The notes beneath the pieces are model-generated. The model made no database searches, was not told the DNA's origin, and saw nothing but the letters and a program-made list of their open reading frames with translations. The translations under genes were made by a program, and so were the position numbers. From Lachnospiraceae bacterium (GTDB lineage: Bacteria > Bacillota > Clostridia > Lachnospirales > Lachnospiraceae), in NCBI GenBank assembly GCA_015056795.1, contig SVFO01000025.1, positions 1 to 62,700 of the forward strand: a stretch of DNA of 62,700 nucleotides, given 5' to 3'. Shown here piece after piece: positions 60,236 through 62,700 of the stretch (position 1 is its first letter; each line of letters opens with the position of its first letter).

Positions 60236-60624
60236 TTCACCCCCAACCACATCCTGCACATGACTGGCAGAACAGGCAAAAATATAGAGTTTCCCTATCA
60301 GCACCCAAAATTCAAACGGGGAAAACCGGCTGAACCGCCAACACTATCAGCAGAAAGGTATCCAAGAAAGATACCTGATAAGAGAAGAATAACTCACACT
60401 ACGGCAAACGTCAAGCAGTCTGTCTCTAATCCTTTCCAGAAAATCTCGCGTTGTAAAAAGTGTCGTGAAAAGCAATGATTTTCTGAAAATAGATTTGATA
60501 AAGTTTTAGGAATTTTCTGCGACTTAAAAAACATATCAAAAAAGTAGACTTTAAAGTAGACTACGAGGGAAAGCCAGCGCATCAATTTTCTCCCAAAACT
60601 GTTTTGTTGTCATTCTTCGGCCTC
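60236..60624. other. Non-coding or degenerate stretch between the remnant and the Rpn gene
   Basis: No convincing gene is present. A plus-strand frame of 72 codons (60260-60478; begins MTGRTGKNIEFPYQH) resembles nothing I know. A 27-bp element at 60477-60503 (GATTTTCTGAAAATAGATTT onward) recurs identically at 61752-61778, upstream of the intact Rpn gene. A 20-codon minus-strand frame (MTTKQFWEKIDALAFP, ATG 60613) just after the Rpn stop may be the start of a lost gene. Confidence 0.5.
60477..60503 (-). repeat. 27-bp repeat, copy 1
   Basis: Identical to 61752-61778. Both copies are preceded on the plus strand by TGAAAAGC and three variable bases. It probably marks the former upstream region of a lost Rpn-family gene. 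Confidence 0.8.
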
Positions 60625-61602
60625 CTACAAACAGCACTTCATCTCTTCCAGCTTCGCCCGGAAATCCTCAATGCTCTTTGCCTGCGCCGCCATCTTCAAC
60701 ATCTTGGTCAATACCTCCGGATCCTTCTCCAAACCAATCTCATTCTTCAACTCCTGCGGTACCTCGCCATACACACTGAGTATTACCAGAATAGCTTCTA
60801 TTTTCCCTTGGACTTTTCCATCCGCGAACTCTTCTTCCCTAATTAGCCCTTCTCTTTTTTTCCACGTGAAATCCAATTCCGTCATTCTTCTCACCTCGTC
60901 CCTTCGCTCAATGAAAAATTCTCTCAAAATGTTCCCTTCAATACATTCATTAATCGCGTGGTCAATTGCCTCTTTCAACTCCACGCCTTCATCATGATAG
61001 TTTCTTACCTTATTCACAAAAATACTATACCCTTTGATGACAATGCTGCTCTCCGACAACCATGCATTACGGCCATAATTCACATTATAAACCTTACACT
61101 TGACCTCAATCGAATCCTCGCTTTCGCCACCCATCGGATCAAATGACGCTGAAAGCCGCATCACCTCAAAATCCGGTCTTCCATTTACTCCATTATAAAA
61201 CACAACAAAATGCGGTGTGGGTATCATGATTCTCTTCTTACCATACAGATCAATCCTGTTGTCATTTATCCACTGTTTCAGATACTCCAGATAATAAATT
61301 GTAAATCTCAGTGGCATGTTTGGATTGTGGGTCGACTGGTGCTCATAGAAATTGACAAATCCCCCAATGAAAAAAGATCCATCATTTCTCACCGTCAGGG
61401 AAATTCCATTCTTCAGCGTTACAATCTCCACCAGTCGTGGATCCTCGTAATGTGAGCCGTTCAGGGCATTGTAAATATCCAGGGCATATTCCGGATATTG
61501 CATGAGCATGGAAAACACGTCACTCACCACTTCCCTGTTCCCGTCTTTTCTTCCCTTCTCCTTTGTCATTTCGTTTGTTGCCTCCTTCGTTCTTTTGTTC
61601 AT
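60625..61602 (-). CDS. Rpn family recombination-promoting nuclease/putative transposase
   Basis: The 325-residue protein looks complete. It starts MNKRTKEATNEMTKEKG with a strong ribosome site (AAGGAGG). The PD-(D/E)XK core is in the first half: DPRLVEIVTLKNGISL, then FVNFYEHQSTHNPNMPLRF, where the E-x-Q of YEHQS is typical of Rpn/YhgA-like proteins, then RIMIPTPHFVVFYNG. The C-terminal part (ELDFTWKKREGLIREEE, then AKSIEDFRAKLEEMKCCL) recurs as fragments at 61925 and 62313. Rpn proteins are DNA endonucleases linked to RecA-independent recombination and, for some, phage defence. The role here is not known. Confidence 0.8.
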   Translation of the reverse strand: MNKRTKEATNEMTKEKGRKDGNREVVSDVFSMLMQYPEYALDIYNALNGSHYEDPRLVEIVTLKNGISLTVRNDGSFFIGGFVNFYEHQSTHNPNMPLRFTIYYLEYLKQWINDNRIDLYGKKRIMIPTPHFVVFYNGVNGRPDFEVMRLSASFDPMGGESEDSIEVKCKVYNVNYGRNAWLSESSIVIKGYSIFVNKVRNYHDEGVELKEAIDHAINECIEGNILREFFIERRDEVRRMTELDFTWKKREGLIREEEFADGKVQGKIEAILVILSVYGEVPQELKNEIGLEKDPEVLTKMLKMAAQAKSIEDFRAKLEEMKCCL

Positions 61603-61751
61603 GTACTTTCCTCCTTGTTTGTCTTTCTTCCCAACGGAATTTCGAGAAACAAAGTAGTTTCAACCTGCATGAACGACACAACGCCCGACATGACATTGGC
61701 TCCTCTACTCTCAGGAAATCCGTTAGGAATAAGAATGAAATGAAAAGCTTG

Positions 61752-61778
61752 GATTTTCTGAAAATAGATTTGATAAAG
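61752..61778 (-). repeat. 27-bp repeat, copy 2
   Basis: Identical to 60477-60503; lies 150 bp upstream of the Rpn start codon. Confidence 0.8.
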
Positions 61779-61799
61779 ACTATAGACTGGCCGACGGCC

Positions 61800-61848
61800 A
61801 TAAAGAAAATCAGCTTTGAGAATAGTGTAGCACATCCTCAAAGCTGAT
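61800..61848 (-). terminator. Probable terminator hairpin
   Basis: ATCAGCTTTGAG (61809-61820) pairs perfectly with 61837-61848 around a 16-nt loop. TTTCTTTA follows on the minus strand. It stands 76 bp after the fragment ending at 61925. Confidence 0.6.
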
Positions 61849-61924
61849 TCAATAAGTTCATTAAAATTTTAGAAAACAGACTCGATTGCGAATCTACAAT
61901 ATCTTAAAATCATTCTTCAGTCTC

Positions 61925-62262
61925 CTACAAACAGCACTTCATCTCTTCCAGCTTAGCCTGAAAATCCTCGATGCTCTTTGCCTTTGCAGCCAACTTAAGC
62001 ATCTTACTCAATACTTCCAAATCCCTCTCAGCATAGATCTCATCCTGCAATTCCTGCGGAATCTCGCCCAAATCCTCAAGCAACTCACAAACAGCATCCG
62101 CCTTATGCTCTATCCTATTCAATTCCTCTTGACGCTCCCAAGTAAAATCTAAATCCATAATTTTTCTCACCTAGTCCCTTCGCTCAATGAAAAACCCCCT
62201 CAAAATATTTGTCTTGATGCAATCATTAATTGCGTTGTCAATGGCATCTTTTAGTTCCATGC
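61925..62262 (-). pseudogene. C-terminal fragment of a second Rpn family gene with an in-frame stop
   Basis: Reading from 62262 gives ELKDAIDNAINDCIKTNIL and FFIERRD, then TAG, then VRKIMDLDFTWERQEEL to the end KSIEDFQAKLEEMKCCL. The intact gene has Glu where the TAG stands, so a single G-to-T change would explain it. The N-terminal two thirds are missing, cut at about 62263. The 81-codon frame after the stop is therefore not a gene in its own right. Confidence 0.85.
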
Positions 62263-62312
62263 CTCAGCAAACGTCAAGCGTCAAAATTCCTTCATCTACA
62301 TCGCTTCATTTC

Positions 62313-62606
62313 CTACATACAGCACTTCATCTCTTCCAGCTTCGCCTGAAAATCCTCGATGCTCTCGGCCTTTCTTGCGAGCGTAAACATTGCCTCCAAG
62401 GCATGAATATCCTCGGTCGCGCTAATCTTTTCACGAAGTTCCAATGGAACTTCCCCATAATCTTCAAGCACTTCCAGAATGAATTTAATGCTTCGCTTTG
62501 CATCGACTCTAGCTTCAGCTTCCCTTAACTGATCCGACGGTAACGGCAATACCTTTCCACCCATAATGTCACTCACCCTTTCCCGCAACTCGTCCTGCTT
62601 CCTCAT
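62313..62606 (-). pseudogene. C-terminal fragment of a third Rpn family gene
   Basis: The 97-codon frame starts MRKQDELRERVSDIMGGKVL and ends KAESIEDFQAKLEEMKCCM, the same tail as the other two copies. No catalytic core is present. It starts 5 bp before the stop of the nuclease-like frame at the window edge, so another rearrangement boundary lies near 62608. It could be expressed as a small protein, but a remnant is more likely. Confidence 0.7.
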
Positions 62607-62611
62607 GATAT

Positions 62612-62700
62612 CTATGATTTTGCAAAGTATTTCATCGCCTCGTTACGGTCCAGTTGAAACGACTGCATGATAATGTCAATGATTTCATCCGAATGATAGC
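62612..62700 (-). CDS. 3' end of another Rpn-like nuclease family gene (runs off the window)
   Basis: The last 29 codons read YHSDEIIDIIMQSFQLDRNE and end in KYFAKS. Bases 62624-62700 are identical to 58610-58686 in the truncated nuclease gene, a recent duplication or gene conversion. Whether the rest of this copy is intact lies outside the window. Confidence 0.75.
   Translation of the reverse strand, partial: YHSDEIIDIIMQSFQLDRNEAMKYFAKS

Larger units (their letters stand above)
61603..61924. other. Upstream region of the Rpn gene
   Basis: This 322-bp stretch has no convincing gene. It holds the second copy of the 27-bp repeat (61752-61778) and a hairpin (61809-61848). I see no consensus promoter for the Rpn gene. 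Confidence 0.5.

Noticed and set aside
61520..61801. 93-codon minus-strand frame upstream of the Rpn gene
   Set aside because: It overlaps the Rpn N-terminus in another frame, and its basic, Arg-rich sequence reflects the Rpn leader composition.

Overview
The window looks like chromosomal DNA of an anaerobic Firmicute, most likely a Lachnospiraceae-type clostridium. The evidence is the gene content and order: sigH next to rlmB, mrnC and cysS; rimP-nusA-ylxR-ylxQ-infB-rbfA-nrnA-truB-ribF as one run; a cysteine T-box; an oligopeptide transporter with oversized subunits; two HD-GYP proteins; and promoters that repeatedly read TTGACN-17-TATAAT. Nearly everything is on the minus strand. The exceptions are a class A penicillin-binding protein, one small gene and a tRNA-Thr.

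Layout. 1-1475: 3' part of magnesium transporter mgtE (runs off the window) and its ~247-nt leader, which holds a possible proline-rich leader peptide and mutually exclusive hairpins. 1540-8104: five tightly packed genes (yigZ, metallo-beta-lactamase fold, GAF-HD-GYP, FecR-domain lipoprotein, NHL-repeat membrane protein), a candidate signalling unit linking cyclic-dinucleotide turnover to envelope proteins. 8216-11861: PBP1A-like enzyme and two small unknown genes. 11949-20958: DUF3899-like membrane protein and oppABCDF, in which A, C, D and F are all enlarged. 21074-26389: trmO, tRNA-Thr and an RND-type exporter with an internal coiled coil. 26464-30441: sigH, rlmB, mrnC, cysS and the Cys T-box. 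30503-38370: archaeal-type aspS, lgt, an unknown protein, rarA, ispF, a DEAD-box helicase. 38431-43884: a second signalling group (aldolase-like protein, two GHKL-type ATPases, STAS protein, PAS-HD-GYP, 5'-nucleotidase). 43923-47333: tRNA-Met, tRNA-Val, a secreted NlpC/P60 hydrolase with WalR-like boxes at its promoter, and a Na/Pi cotransporter with a PhoU tail. 47441-57144: the rimP-to-ribF translation/transcription operon. 57229-58499: a propeller-like lipoprotein.

58601-62700 is different: an accessory patch of Rpn/PD-(D/E)XK-type nuclease genes and their remains. It has one apparently intact copy, several truncated pieces, near-identical repeats of 127 bp and 77 bp, and a higBA toxin-antitoxin module set into a nuclease remnant. 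The higB promoter is placed so that the toxin mRNA should be leaderless.

Main candidates for something undescribed: the mgtE leader switch, the yigZ-MBL-HD-GYP-FecR-NHL unit, the jointly enlarged Opp transporter with a Cys/His cluster in OppD, and the higBA/Rpn patch. All assignments come from reading the sequence; no database search was run.
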